A DNA stretch of 64,000 bases from contig MU278349.1 of NCBI GenBank assembly GCA_022385755.1, forward strand, positions 1,240,001 to 1,304,000, given 5' to 3'. Each line of letters opens with the position of its first letter. Positions within the stretch are counted from its first letter, which is position 1. A program made the position numbers and the translations under genes. This document shows positions 11,059-23,305 of this stretch, piece by piece. Under the pieces are notes generated by a model, which was given only the letters and a program-made list of their open reading frames with translations, ran no database searches and was not told the DNA's origin. The stretch is from Trametopsis cervina (Eukaryota; Basidiomycota; Agaricomycetes; Polyporales; Irpicaceae).

Positions 11059-13927
11059 CTATCGTATCATCGTCTGTCGTCTGTCAGCCGGCGGTCGACT
11101 GAGATTCTGGAACGCAGGCTGCGTCCACGTCGAGACGGGCGTCGGACGCACGGAAGGCGCCTGCGATTGCCTTTGTGACGAGCGGGAGGCACTTCTGGGC
11201 TGCGGCTGCGGCTGCTGAGGCGAGTACGAGGACGGAGAGGACGAGTGGTGTCGAGAGTACGAGGGCGCAGGAGATCCCGGCTGGCCATACGGCGAAGCCG
11301 ACCTACCGACGTCGCTGCTCCGTTTCGGCAGTTCATCGCTGGGCATCTTGCGATGGCTCCCCTTCGCTGATGCGTCTTGTCCACGATCTGAACTCGAGCT
11401 ATGAGGCGAGCGCGTCGGCGACGCGCTGTGCGAACGCTGGCCCTGGCCCTGACGAGGACCATAGCTCTGCATCATGAACGGCGGTGTCGGAGGTAGGAGC
11501 GGCATGTCCGCGTAGGGCATCATGGGCATCTGCATCTGCATCATAGGCATCGGGACGGCGACGGGGACCATGTTCATATTCATATTCATGGGCATCGGCG
11601 GGACGGGTGGCATGCCCATACCCCACGGGTACGGCGAGCCCATGCCCTGTTGCATGAACATCTGCTGCTGAGCAGCGAGCGCGCTTCCATCTGACATCAT
11701 TGAAGCACGCCGGCTCGCCTTGCTCTCGCGCCGTTGACGCAGGTCGATCGCAGATGCAGAGGAAGGCGGTGTGGAGTACATCGAGGGCGGACGCGACGAC
11801 GAGTCTCGGACGCTCCCCGTGCCGACGCTCGGTGGACCAGAACTGCCGGGCGAAGAATTGCCCGGGTGGGGGAGACGCAAGCTCGTCGAGCTTGCATTGA
11901 CGAAACCAGGCTCGGACGATTCCCTCCTCGGCATCCCAGGTAGGTCGTCATACTTTGCACGACTGTACCGGGGCTTCGCCTCACTTCCCTTCCTCTCGCG
12001 CTCCTTCTCTCTGTCGCCGTTCCAGGACGTAATGTTCTCAACCTTCGGAATGGGGCCTTGCCGTGTACCTTCGCGCCTCCGCCTCGCCTCCACAATTTCC
12101 TCCGCGTACATTCTCTTCCTGCGCTCCTCCTCTTCCGCCCGCTTTTGCCGCTCCCACGCAGCCCGCTCCTGCTCCCACTTCTTCCGTTCCTCCTCCTGTT
12201 GCCGTCGCTCGAGCTCATGCCGCCGCTTCTCCTCCTCGAGCTTCCTGCGCTCCGCAGCAACCCGCTTCAGATCCTCGCGCATCTGCTGCGGAGTCTCCAG
12301 AGAGGGTCGCGCCGGGGGGTCTCGAATCTGTGTACTCTCGCGCCGTGCGCGCTCGGCCGCCAGGAATTTCGCTTTCTGGTCCTTCGCCTGTTTGATGCGC
12401 AGCACGTAGTCGAGCGGTATTGAGTCATCCTTGTCGTCGTCCTCAGCGAAGCGCACGCCGTGTCTCGGCGTGTCGGGTGTTTGTATTTGTGGAGTTGTGG
12501 TGATTGAGGGTGAGGTGTTAGACGACGACATTGCTGCAGGGCGCGCCGGCGATTTGGTGATTGTAGGCGAGCTAAATGACCTCGGTGGAGGCGCTTTTGC
12601 TGCTGGAGGCCCGGGCAATGCGATCTCCGGACTTGCCATTCGTAGCGGAGACGGGGAGGATTTGTACGCCACTGTCAGAAAGGGAAAATTCAGTATGTCA
12701 GAATTTAAGCAACGTGTGCGATCTGGAAGATGAACAATACATACGAGTGGGAAATGCTTTCGTGCTTTGGGCAGAAGAAGCAGGTGGAGGAGCGCTGTCG
12801 GTAGGAATGGACGGTACAGGAGATGGAGGTAGACTCGAGATACTGGCCGTCGACGGTGTCAGAGACAGTGTAGGGGTGTTCGGCGCGGGTGGTTCTGTAA
12901 ATAGATCTTGACTAACGACCGCCACGTCCTCGTCGGGCATGCCTGCCAGCGCATCTAGAGCATCGGAATAGCCTAACGCCTCCACAGCTGCAGTAGCAGA
13001 TACACGCTCAGGACGCACGACGCCGTTCTCGGCTGGCACGTACACCAGCACCCGATCTTCAAAGCACGGGCGCTCTATCCATCGCCGCAGCCCGAGGCTG
13101 GCTCGCGAAACACGGAGCGTCTTGCTGACCGCATGATCGTCTAGCACGAGAGACAAATGCTTTGTCGAGGGCGCAGTGCGACCCGCATACGGTGCCAGGT
13201 AGCGGTCTGCTGGTGTTGTGTTCAGTCGGCGTAAGAGGCGCATGTGGTGCAGACGGCGACGTATGCTGTCCGATGGACCCGACAATTCCTGAGGTCGGTT
13301 GCATGAACGCGGGAACAGCGGTGCATTTGGAACGACAAGAAGCGGCGGCGGCGAAAATGGAGGCTGCAACCGGTTGTTCGCGATCGCAATGCAGTACGCT
13401 GATGGCGTCAGTGGTTGCGAGACGGTCGCTCCCTGCGCACTCGGGGGGAGTTGTAGCTGCAGCAGTCCGGCTTCTTCAGACTGGGAGGAGGAGGCGTCGT
13501 CGTCGACCGGCGAGTCGTTGAATAGACGCGGGATGTAGGGCCGAGATGGATCATGGGCAGGGGCGGGCGGTAGAACCTTGTCGTGCAAGAATTGTATCGG
13601 CATCCAACTCTTCGTTGCAGCGTGTGGCGGCCCCACGCTCTCTACTTCATCGTGAGGGGTGCTTGGCCCGCCGCTGGATGACGATGATGACGAGGGTGCG
13701 TGGTCGCGGACTGTGGACACGGGCAGCATTTCGGGGCGCCTCTGTTTGGAGTCGGGTTGGGACGATCCCCTGCTTAAGCTCTTGCTCTTGAAGAAACCAG
13801 GACGGGTCGCAGAGACGGGCTTGGGAGGGACTGTTGGCTTGCTTTGCTTGTCTGCGACCGATGCATTGGAGGCGGTGTCTGATTTGTCAGACCGTTTGCT
13901 GCTGAAGGCAGCGACGAGGCGACGCAT
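11059..13927 (-). CDS. large Ser/Pro-rich protein with coiled coil and Met-rich tract, function unknown
   Basis: No named family recognised. Two exons, 13927..12745 and 12671..11059, give about 931 aa. Residues 1-390 are Ser/Pro-rich but contain a more ordered block near 215-330 (SIRRRLHHMRLLRRLN, KHLSLVLDDHAVSKTLRVSR, GLRRWIERPCFEDRVLVYVP), which may be the functional domain. The second exon carries a long Glu/Arg coiled coil around residues 495-590 (RRKLEEEKRRHELERRQQEE and following). Past about 730 there is a striking Met/Pro tract (MPMNMNMNMVPVAVPMPMMQ), then a Ser/Gln-rich tail. The basic, serine-dense start (MRRLVAAFSSKRSDKSD) suggests a cytoskeletal or signalling adaptor, but that is a guess. 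Confidence 0.78.
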
Positions 13928-16590
13928 GGCTGGGACCTAGAGTGCAGGAAAGCAACCGTGGTAAAGTAAAGTGGACTGGGAGGCAACACGGGCAGGGGCT
14001 GATTATAGGGACAATACGTTCATCAGCACCGAAGGGTAAGCCTGGGAGTTCGTTCCGGGAGGATGGCCGCGGGAGACGGCAGTGTTTTGGGACAGAATTT
14101 GTTGGAAAAAGGGAAGAGAGGGGTTCAGGGCGCGTCAAAGGTAGTGAAACGAGAGGATGACACCGAGCCGGTCGAGGATGCGGTCGCGCTGGGGGACACG
14201 GGAGGAGGGCTCGACGATGCCTCTTCGTGGTGAGGACAAGGGAGAGTCGAGGAGAGCGGACTCCTGGCCGTCAAAGAGAGTGAGCGTGGATGGAAGCCGT
14301 TCCAGCGATCTCGACATATTTCCATTTCTCTCGGATCAATGCCATGCCTAATCGGGGCTTATCATCCAGAAATAGCCTCAGAAAACACACTTCTCCTTTG
14401 CCCACCGGACCTGACGAAGACCAGCCAGGCTTCGTGCACACCGTCCTGGCCACGGCGATCCCACAGCCTGGAGTGCGACCATACAGTCTGCGCGCGAAAT
14501 GCCGCAGAGGGGCTGCCCTTCCTCTCACATGCACCGTACGTGCCATCGCACCCTGGCCCAGCATCTCAACAGCCTGCATAAGAATGGTAGGGTCTTGAGT
14601 GCACAATATCGAATTGGGTGGCGAAACGAACGTTCGCAGTCGCATGATGTGCATCATCCTGCGCGGATGTCAGCAACACCCGGCGCCCGGAATTCACATA
14701 TCCTTGCATCTTTCTCTCTTTCTCGACTTCCACCAGCCGCCCGAGCTACCACTCTCTCCATGATGGTTGCGAACGTCTACTCAACAGGAATACAGTATGT
14801 TGTAGTTTATTCGAGCAAATTCTCACCACTCGGCCGATAGAGCCTCTGCGAATGCGCACCCGCGCCGTCGCCATATGCTCAGATAGCCTGATCTCGTCCA
14901 TGACCTCGCTGCGTCGCGTGGTAGGATCCAGATCACCGACATCGTGTCGTGACTAACAGCACTATCCGGCCGCCATATCCCCCCTGAAGACCTGAATATC
15001 CAGGCCTAGTTGACAGCATAGGCACGCACATCGTGAGCTCATCGCGCTATTGTTCCCAGAAAGCTGAAAGGCACCTTCCAGCGCGCACGAAAAACTTTCT
15101 CATTGACATCATACATTATTCAATTCTTTAGAACGACGACGCATCATAGGCAATCCGGACGAGTGATTTCTCCACGCTGATGCGTTGGCCCGGCGAGAAC
15201 CCCGTGCGATGCCTCTGGTATGCCCCCACTGCCCGACATGGGTTAGCACGGACAGCTCACCTGGAGAAGGTTGGCTAGTAACCCTTACTGTAGTAACCTT
15301 GCAATAAATGCTTCATTTCGACTCGCAAGAATGGTCGCCACGCTCTTATGCAAGGCACTCTGTTGCATCATAGGGAAGTCTATATCATGAGCTTCCGCAG
15401 GATCTCATTTAGACCCGAAATGCGGTAGGAATGACTCAGTGCGGACACTCCCTCTGTAAGTCGCTTGCACATTCCCGAATGTCATTCTCTGGTCCGACCG
15501 CGGAAAGACAACCCAGGCCCGTTGTCGTTCAAGGCTATCGACGCGCCATTCGCAAATTACCCAGGGTAACATTGCATATAACATGATCAAGCACATTTCC
15601 AACTATCCACGGTTCCCCGCACGGAAGTGACGTTCCCAATCCACTGCACCTCCGTACGGTTAGATAATCTGTCATACAATATCACGAAGGCAGCCCAACC
15701 GCATCGGCACAAACTACATCTGTGCCGCTATCAAGGTTCGAGATAAAGTAGCAGTGTAAGTGCTACCATCTTATCTCGCTATTATCGCAGCTTGATTCCC
15801 TTGGGCTGTTTAGACTTCCCCACACCTTCCAGTAGAACTTCCCCGCGTACCTGCAGATCAATACTCATAAGAACGTGCCTTCTCGCATCAGGACGGTGGA
15901 AGGAATCCCAAGTTCCAACGGAGGCACAGGCGCTGAGTGTGGGTTTGCCTTTTGGATTGTACGTACAACACCGGACGCGAACAGGATCCACAGCCGGTGC
16001 GTCCTTCTTGGCACTGCCCCGCAATTCCATACAGTGCGAGCATTGATATTTCATTTTCTTGGTCGGTTCACCAATGCACACTGCACGTTCTATAACCTCA
16101 GACAACCATCTAACATATTGAAGACGTAATGGACAACCCGCACGACGGCCACTCGCTTGACACCTCGTCCGTCGATAGTCAGCCGATCGGGATTCCTGAT
16201 GAAGCACCCCCTTCGCCGACAGCACATGGCAAAGAGGGTGCTCGGTCAGCCGCTACGGGCGGTCTCGACTCAAAGCGCGGCTCGCCTCTCAAGAGATTGT
16301 TCTCCGTGTTCATATGCCATTCTTCTTCCTCTTCTTGAAGGACGCAAACGTTTTAGGGCACAGTATAAGGCGTAACAAATGTTGTAATTGATACATCGGA
16401 GTACGGGGTTACGAAAGAGTGTATCTACAGTGGTTTAATGGTTCGAAAATACAAATAATAGATAAAGTAAAAGTCCAACTGTGACAGTCCGAAGAAGAAC
16501 AAAGGGCGCAAAAGCAAAAAAGTCCATATGTATCGTCATAACACCATCTCCTCATTTTCGTAAGTTACTATCGTAAGACTGCTGCGGCGC
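13928..16590. other. 2.7-kb region without a supported gene
   Basis: Contains the promoter of the 13927 gene and the 3' side of the cupin gene. Open frames here (for example 15782-16225 minus and 16129-16338 plus) show no family motif, signal peptide or clean splice partner. I see nothing I can call. Confidence 0.4.
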
Positions 16591-17675
16591 CTAGTAGGCG
16601 GTCGATGCACTTGCGCTTGCGCTCCACTTGGCAGAGGTAGCACTCGCGGTCGCGCTGGTCCACGCGCTCGAGGCACTAGCTGACTCGCTGACAACAGGAA
16701 GCTCGTTGCCAGGAAGACGGGGCTGGCGCTGGGTCGTGGGCTGTTCGCCAACATTGGCGGTCAGCCCGCAGCGCTTGAGACATTCAGCGCGGCCAAGGGC
16801 GATGTTGTCAGGGATCTATGAGCGGTAATGACGTCAGTGTCAGCCGGTGGTAGAAGATGCTGGGGTGGGACTGACCAGGTGCTCGAGGCCGACGACCTCC
16901 TCGACGCCGGAGAGCCCGAGAGAGGCGGCGACAACATCAGGGGGCAATCCGAAGTCTGTAAAGAAATCGCAGATGAGCACGATGCAACAACGGGCAAAGG
17001 AGGGAAAGAGCGACTTACAGCGCTGGGCAGCACTGAGGGTACCAGGGTCCTCGTAGTTGAACGCACTGACGAACGTCACGGGCTTGCACTCCTCGTTAGC
17101 CTGGAAGTGGATGGACCCGAGGGGGAAGACGGTGCCCTCGCCGGCGTAGAGGGTGTTGTTGACGAAGCGCGAGCCGTTCTCGCCGATCGTGCCCGAGGTG
17201 AGCGTGCCGTTCACGCTGTACAGGATCTCGGTGGCGCGGGGGTGCGTGTGGGGCGTGTTCATGCCGCAGGCTCTGGAGGGGAGAGTGTGTGGTGAGTATG
17301 GTGGTGATTTTGGAGGTTGGGAATAGGGATACTCACTCGAGGAAGCCGACGGTCATGGCTACACCCTGTCCAATGAGAGCAGGGAAGGTCTTCACGTTAG
17401 CGGCGACAGCGCGTCCGCCGGCGCCCTTGGTGACACCAGCTTGCGCATTAATGAAGTCGAACTTAAACTATTCGCACAACACGTAAGCACGCTGAATACC
17501 GAAAAGAGAATAAAAGTGTACTCACGTCTCCATCCTTGAGGAGGTTGACACGATCGGCCTGGGTAGCCGCAGTCTTGAGGCTGACGAGGAGGTCAGCAGC
17601 GGGATCCGCTGCGGGTGCCGGGGAGGCAGAGACGGCCGCGATAACGAAGGTGAGGAGGAGTGCGGGGGAGAACAT
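16591..17675 (-). CDS. secreted germin-like (RmlC cupin) protein
   Basis: Single-cupin secreted protein of the germin/spherulin type. Exons 17675..17526, 17467..17337, 17272..17019, 16955..16876 and 16815..16591 give about 279 aa. A signal peptide starts the protein (MFSPALLLTFVIAAVSASPA). Both germin boxes are present: PHTHPRATEILYSVNG (H-x-H, then E, then G) and GTVFPLGSIHFQANEE (G..P.G..H...N). The four metal ligands, three His and one Glu, are therefore intact. The C-terminus is a Ser/Ala/Thr-rich tail that may be glycosylated. Activity cannot be read: members include oxalate oxidases, superoxide dismutases and storage proteins. A TATA-like TTATATATA lies about 150 bp upstream of the start. 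Confidence 0.9.
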
Positions 17676-18614
17676 CGTAAAGTTAAGAAGTAGAGTCGAT
17701 TGGAAATAAACGGAAGGTTAAATGGGGGAGCGAATCGAAGAGAAAGAGAACTCGATTCGTGTAAAGAGGAGGTGAAGAAGTTGACAAGGTGCCAGTGAGA
17801 GTTCATCGTCCTTGGCAAGTGCATTATATATACGAGTGGCCTCTGGTGGACACTGTTGGCGGGATAGCTAACAACAGTGAAACCTCCAGAAAACACCGTT
17901 TCAAAGCGCCGGAGCCAAATTCGCGAGGCGGTGCTTTCCACGGGAGGGGCCACAGCACAAGACGAGCCCGGGCGGGCTGGTCAAACTGGGTGTGTGGAAC
18001 ACCAGTGCACCGACGGAGTGGCCCGCCATTACTTCTTTGCTGTGCATGACCGACGGAAGTACTTCACACTGCGATGACTGTAACGCGTCGGGCGTTTGAT
18101 CGGTCTCGATCGCGGCGGGTTTCATGGGCTGTGGTGTGTAAGACGCGGGCAAAACTTGAAGCTCCTCGGACTTAGCGTAGCTGTGGCGCTCGTGATATTT
18201 GGAGCCCCTGTACATGTCTTTCCATGATCTGTCCTGAGCTTGAGAAGCATAGGCAGAACGTCGTTTGTGAGCACTCACGTGACTGTTTTGACTGGCCGCA
18301 GTAGCTTCTTCGTGCAGCGCATATCCTCAAACAGGGCTAATGCAATCGGTTCCTGCAGGGCCCATCGACTTCATCCGTGAGGAGTTCCAGGCCCTCCCGA
18401 CGCATTCCAACAGTAAGACAGCAAGCTCACGTGAGCTGCCATGAATAGCCCAGGTCTGTAAGTGGAAGGTTCGTTGAAGGATACCACTAAGCTGCAACGT
18501 TCAGCTATAACCGCAACAGATCGGTGACCGCTGAACCTCACCTCCAGCATCGCACATTTCTGCGCAGTACACCTCCACGTATGCCAAGCTGTTTCCCACG
18601 GGTCATCTTCACAA
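17676..18614. other. region between the cupin gene and RRN7
   Basis: 939 bp holding the cupin promoter and the RRN7 3' side. A 125-codon open frame at 17901-18278 (minus) has no recognisable feature and I do not call it. Confidence 0.4.
17824..17832 (-). promoter_or_regulatory. TATA-like box of the cupin gene
   Basis: TTATATATA on the plus strand (TATATATAA toward the gene) lies about 150 bp upstream of the cupin start. Position and sequence fit a TATA box. No transcript data. Confidence 0.45.
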
Positions 18615-21030
18615 TTATGGCCGCTCTCCACGATCTTCTCTCCTCACTTTGTCCGCCCACCTAGCTAAACGTCTCTCCAACCTCTCCACAACACCACACA
18701 CATAATTCTCGTTGACACCCGTCCACTTTGCCACCCTCTGGATTATCACCTCGCAGTCTTGTGGGAGAGATCCGAGGATGTCTGAACTGTGATAAATTCT
18801 GTAGGCTTGGCCTGGATGAAGATCCGTGCTGGTACTGGGTAGGCGTGTAGCAGGGAGTGGCTCTGGAGGTGATGCATCCTCTGCGCCCTCTCTTGGCTGA
18901 GACGGATGCACGGGTGTGCTGCGCTGGAGAGGGAAGAAATCGCGGAGAACAATATTCTCTACCGATAATTGTAGTATGAGCGAAATGATATACACATGCA
19001 GATATATTCTCTTACCATCTTTTCCACTCGATTCGCTTGGTGGAGGTAGGAGCGCCCTCTCGCAGAAGTCAAGGTATGTGTCGATCATATCGTCGTCAAG
19101 CTCGAGGGCGGAGGGCATATCTTCAGTGACGCTAAACAGCCTTTTCTCCACTTCGCTGTCCTTCTCGTCCATCTGTTTGATAAGTTCCAGATACTCCTTG
19201 AAGTTAGGCATGGCACATGCTGGATCGTCTCTGTCTTTCGGTACTCTCTTTTTTCCGTCCAACCCATAAACTAGCTTCAAAACCACTACTATAGCAGCGG
19301 TCAGAGAGACTTCCACCGGCGCGTTGTCGTATTTGTGATACTCGGGATCCAATGGATTAACGCGTGGGAGAGTAGGAGACAGACTGTGATGTAGCGTGAG
19401 GGTAAGTGATACTACTCGTGAGAGCTTCTTGGTGAGGATGTAGAGCGTTGCTAGAAACCATCTGGATATGAATAACGGCGTCGCATGGAGTTATTTGGAA
19501 TACGCACGGGTGCCTTGAAGGTGGTTCACAGCTCTCCAGAGCAGAGGCGCGGCATTGCATTCCGGAGTGTATATGCCGTAGATTCTATGCATCAACTTGG
19601 CGAGTCGAGAGGTAAGCTTGTGGATATGCATCGGAGTGGGTGCAAACTATAGAAACGCATTAGCGCAATGCAACGTAGTGATAAAGAAAACTTCTCACAT
19701 GAGGAGATAGAGCTTGTCTTGCTTGTTTGGTTAAGTGGGTAGCGAGACTCTCCGGGAGGAGACGTACAGGGTCGAGATAAGGCAAATCATAGGACTCTAT
19801 AAGTCTTTTTTGTGATGATTGCAGATCAGCTACTATATGCGCAAAAGAACTGCGAGTCTCACCCTATAAAATCATTATACAGCACCGGTATTCTTAACGT
19901 CCAGCACGCGAGCATGAGCACAGCAATATTTGCTGCCGGACTGTCATATGCGCTCCGCTCTCGCCGCTTCTGACCTGCCGGGGCTTGCCGTTGTGTTGGC
20001 TCCTGCTCGGGATCCTCGTCGTCAGACGACGAAGGTGCCTCTGAATTCTCCCTTAGTAGCCTCTGCATTTCTTCGTCTTGCTGTAATTCGTCCTCTTCGC
20101 CATCACTCGAAGAGGAAGAAGAGCCGTCGTCGGATAACCCGGCCTTATCTTGCTCGTCAACCTCGCCTTTGTCTTCGTCGGTCTCCTGTGGCGGGTCTGA
20201 CGACTGCTGTGGTTCCTTCTTCCCGCCGTATTGTTCCACCAGATGGTGGTATGGCTCTGCGGGTGGCTGGTTAGGCAAGAGACACAGGTGAAGAGCCCAA
20301 ACATCCCGGCATACGACCTAATGAAAATGTCAGAAACCCCAATAAAGCGCAATCAGCATGAGAAACAAAGAGTGTAGGACCGGCGTCCACTGGGCGGAGA
20401 CGGAGACAAGCGACAGGGCGCGAAAAGGACCCACAAACGCACCTCGAATTCCGGAGGCAGATGCCACACGTCGACGAGTGCTGTGATCTGCAGTCGGAGG
20501 AGAAGCTGCAAGCACTGATAATAAAGATAACGCCCGCGGTCGCCATGATACACTGTCGAAGCAGAACGTTAATGAACGGATCGTAGATTAGCGTGGGGTG
20601 ATCAGGGCGGAGAAAGATAAGGGGAACGAGGTGAGCGGTCATTTAGATGGAATGAGTAATGAAGTAATGGGCGCAGAGCAGGGTGATTATAGGAAGGGTA
20701 TCCGCAGAGATAAGGGTGATAACGAAAAGCGGCGAACGCGGTGTTCTGACGTACGTTTCGGGTCCGCCTTGCTCATTCGTTCTTTCTTCTTTCTACCGGA
20801 CTTGAGCGTCCGCTTTCGAACGGCATGTGGGCCTAGCTCGGCCACTTCGTTGACTTCGTTTCTGTAGTTCTGGTCCAAGTTATAACAAATGCGTCAGTAC
20901 AACGTTGAGACGTAGCACGCGAGCACATCACCTCTAAGACGTGTCCTTCGCTGCAAGTAATGAGACCACTTGACGGCTCTTTTCTCCACTGCTTTGAGCC
21001 GCACACAGCGCATCTCCTCCGCGGCGCCAT
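18615..21030 (-). CDS. RRN7: RNA polymerase I core factor subunit Rrn7 / TAF1B-like
   Basis: TFIIB-like factor needed for RNA polymerase I initiation at rDNA, acting in the nucleolus. Eight exons: 21030..20932, 20869..20755, 20552..20443, 20317..19863, 19804..19699, 19646..19508, 19450..19016 and 18958..18615, about 600 aa, all in frame. The first exon encodes the Rrn7-type zinc ribbon CAVCGSKQW...CSEGHVLE. Cyclin-fold landmarks follow: YLYYQCLQLLLRLQITALVD, VVCRDVWALHLCLLPNQPPA, YDSPAANIAVLMLACWTLRI, YDLPYLDPVRLLP, TPMHIHKLTSRLAKLMHRIY and KYDNAPVEVSLTAAIVVVLK. An acidic Ser-rich insert splits the N-terminal cyclin region, as is usual in the family. Its start lies 221 bp from the divergent ERJ5 gene. 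Confidence 0.92.
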
Positions 21031-21251
21031 GGCTCTTCGTTTGCTTGTGTCAGAATCGGTAGTGGTGGTTGCTCGCAAAGTTCATTTGCCGTCGCACGCG
21101 CCCCGTTGATAAGCGTGCTTTTGATCCGTCAAGATTAGATATCCACGTGGAAAAAGTTGAAGAGACGCCCAGTGCTGCTGGCGACCTGCAGTTGACGAAC
21201 TGGGTTCTTTACCACCATAGACCGTCCCGAAGAGTGTGACCGTACCTCACT

Positions 21252-22712
21252 ATGAGGTTCTTCCTTCTTTTGACATTTGTTGCTGTGCTAGTCACCGCTG
21301 TTGTCGCGTAAGTCCACTGTGTTATACAGACAAAGACTAGTATTAATGGACACGTCGTAGGTGGACCAAGGTATGTGCATTGCACTGCCTGTGCAGAAGA
21401 CCGACGCGTCAAGAACGAGACTGACGTCTGACTACAGGAAGATCATGAGATCTTTGACCTTGTCAGTGCATTAGAGGCCTCTGAAGGTGAGTTCTTTTCA
21501 TTTCTATACCGGTACTTTCAGCTAAGCCGCTCTTATCTTAGGCAAAGGCACAACATTCTACTCGTGGCTGGACGTTCCCTCCACCGCGTCTTCGACTGAT
21601 ATCTCCAAGGCCTACCGAAAGAAGAGCATTCAGCTCCAGTGCGTCCCTACGCTCCTCACCCACCACATAATTTCAATACATTAACCTGAACTAATAGTCC
21701 GGATAAGAACCCCGGCGTAAAAGGGGCACACGAGCGATTCTCCAGACTGGGTGTTATAGTTAAGATTCTCAGAGACAAAGAGGGAAGAGAACGGCAAGTG
21801 TTATCGCAGCTGGTGCCTGCTCGCAAGACTCTCATCGTTCTGTATAGCTATGATTTCTTCTACAAGAATGGTGTGCCCAAGTGGCGAGGCACAGGCTACT
21901 ACTATTCACGCTTCAGGCCTGGTCTTGGCGTCAGTATTTCTTTAACGAAAACTACTCGTTCACCCAGGCTAATATAGCTCCGCTCAGACCGTCTTTGCTT
22001 TTCTGACGCTATTAACATCCGCTCTTCAATATCTCGTGCAACGTCTGACCTACAAACGCGATGTGCAACGTGTTGAACAAATTATTGGACAAGCGAGGTC
22101 GGCAGCGTGGGGTAACAAACTTACACCTGGAGAAGGTCAGCGCAAGGTGAGTATTTCAACCGCTGTTTCTTCGCTGGATATGCACCGTTACAGTTTGACC
22201 GACGCCTGCTCGTTAGGTAAAAGTCAATTTGGGTGGAGGCGGACGCTTCGATGAAGACGGCAACCCTCTGTCCGGTCGGTGGGTCGATATGGTTGTGGAA
22301 GGCAACGATGTCTTTTTCGTGAGTACTCTGCTTCAAAATGTCGAGCATGCTGTTCGCTGCTCGATTCACCGATCATACTCATACTAAACGTACCTGCGCT
22401 CGGCATCAGCTGGACTCCGACGGCAGTCTGCATCCAGTAGACGAGTCTACCGCGATTCCACCGTCCATCCGAAGAACATGGTTCGTCTCTTTGGTGACCG
22501 GACTATATGTGAAGTTTGCAGCGAAAAAATCGGCCGATGAGGCTAGTCCAGAGGTTGATGAAGATGATATCGATGAATCTGCGTCAGGGACCGAAGGGCC
22601 CGGCAGCGGGACTGTCACACCCAAAGATGGGACGGGAGTAAAGCCCACGGGGCGAGCGGCGGCGACATCAATGGCAGGGGGTCGTCGACGGAAAGTAGTG
22701 CGGAAGAAATAA
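21252..22712 (+). CDS. ERJ5: ER membrane J-domain protein, ERJ5/DNAJC1-like
   Basis: Hsp40 co-chaperone predicted to recruit Hsp70 at the ER membrane. Nine exons: 21252..21307, 21361..21370, 21438..21486, 21542..21638, 21698..21793, 21848..21929, 21988..22146, 22217..22318 and 22410..22712, about 317 aa. A signal sequence or anchor starts it ([20 protein letters not shown]). The J domain (about residues 40-110) reads [20 protein letters not shown], then KSIQLHPDKNPG with an intact HPD, then a YDFFYKNG end. A second hydrophobic stretch follows ([16 protein letters not shown]), then a basic C-terminus ending RRRKVVRKK. Exon 2 is only 10 nt. The fifth intron starts with GC (GCAAGT). ERJ5 is favoured over Sec63 because there is no Brl domain. 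Confidence 0.9.
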
Positions 22713-23305
22713 ACGATCGCCGAGCGGGCGGACCCAGTCGTATTTCGCATATTTGTTTCAGTGGGGCAGCCTAGTGCTTGGGGTCTCCTGGGGTAGTACA
22801 GACGGCTAATTTACTGTAGTAAAAGAGCAGATGTAATACGTCGCCGCTGTACGTACATATTCAGGCTATGGCACGTTGCGGGATGTGCTTTTAGTGTCTC
22901 GGAAGTGTCACACACGGGCGGGACAACTGAGCCGATGCAAAACAAGGGTTAAAACGACCGAGTATTTGCTCACTCGCCGCAGCACGGGAGACTGGCAGAG
23001 TCTTGTGACTGCACTGTCCTGAGCAGACCGATGTCGAGTTGCTGGCTTGGAGGGGACGAGGAGCAGGAGTCTTGCGGGACTAGCGAGCACTACCAGGATC
23101 TCGACTCCGATGGCTGGGTGGCTCCGCCAATTGGAGCGCGCAGAACAAGACCAAGAGATAACGTTATCTCCCCGTCCACAGTTCCTATGTGCAAATACAT
23201 ACAAACACCGCGATGGTCAGGGCGTTAAATATCGATTGACTCGTTCGCTCCGTTTTCACTTCAACCACAACTTCTCCATCCACTCCTCTCTCACACACGT
23301 TTGCC
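22713..23305. promoter_or_regulatory. upstream region of the glutamine synthetase gene
   Basis: 593 bp between ERJ5 and the glutamine synthetase start. A TTAAATAT element sits about 80 bp before the ATG, followed by a C/T-rich leader typical of strongly expressed fungal genes. No coding signal. Confidence 0.45.

Noticed and set aside
11771..12409. 212-codon open frame antisense to the coiled-coil protein
   Set aside because: Low-complexity reverse complement of the Glu/Arg coiled coil, not an independent gene.
16129..16338. Short MD-leading peptide considered as a mating pheromone precursor
   Set aside because: No C-terminal CaaX box: the only cysteine is followed by His and five serines. 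No receptor gene nearby.
17901..18278. 125-codon open frame in the cupin upstream region
   Set aside because: No domain, no signal peptide and overlaps the probable promoter.
19646..19804. Apparent frame break in RRN7
   Set aside because: On recount the exon 19804..19699 ends in phase 0 (ALSPH) and joins the next exon cleanly.
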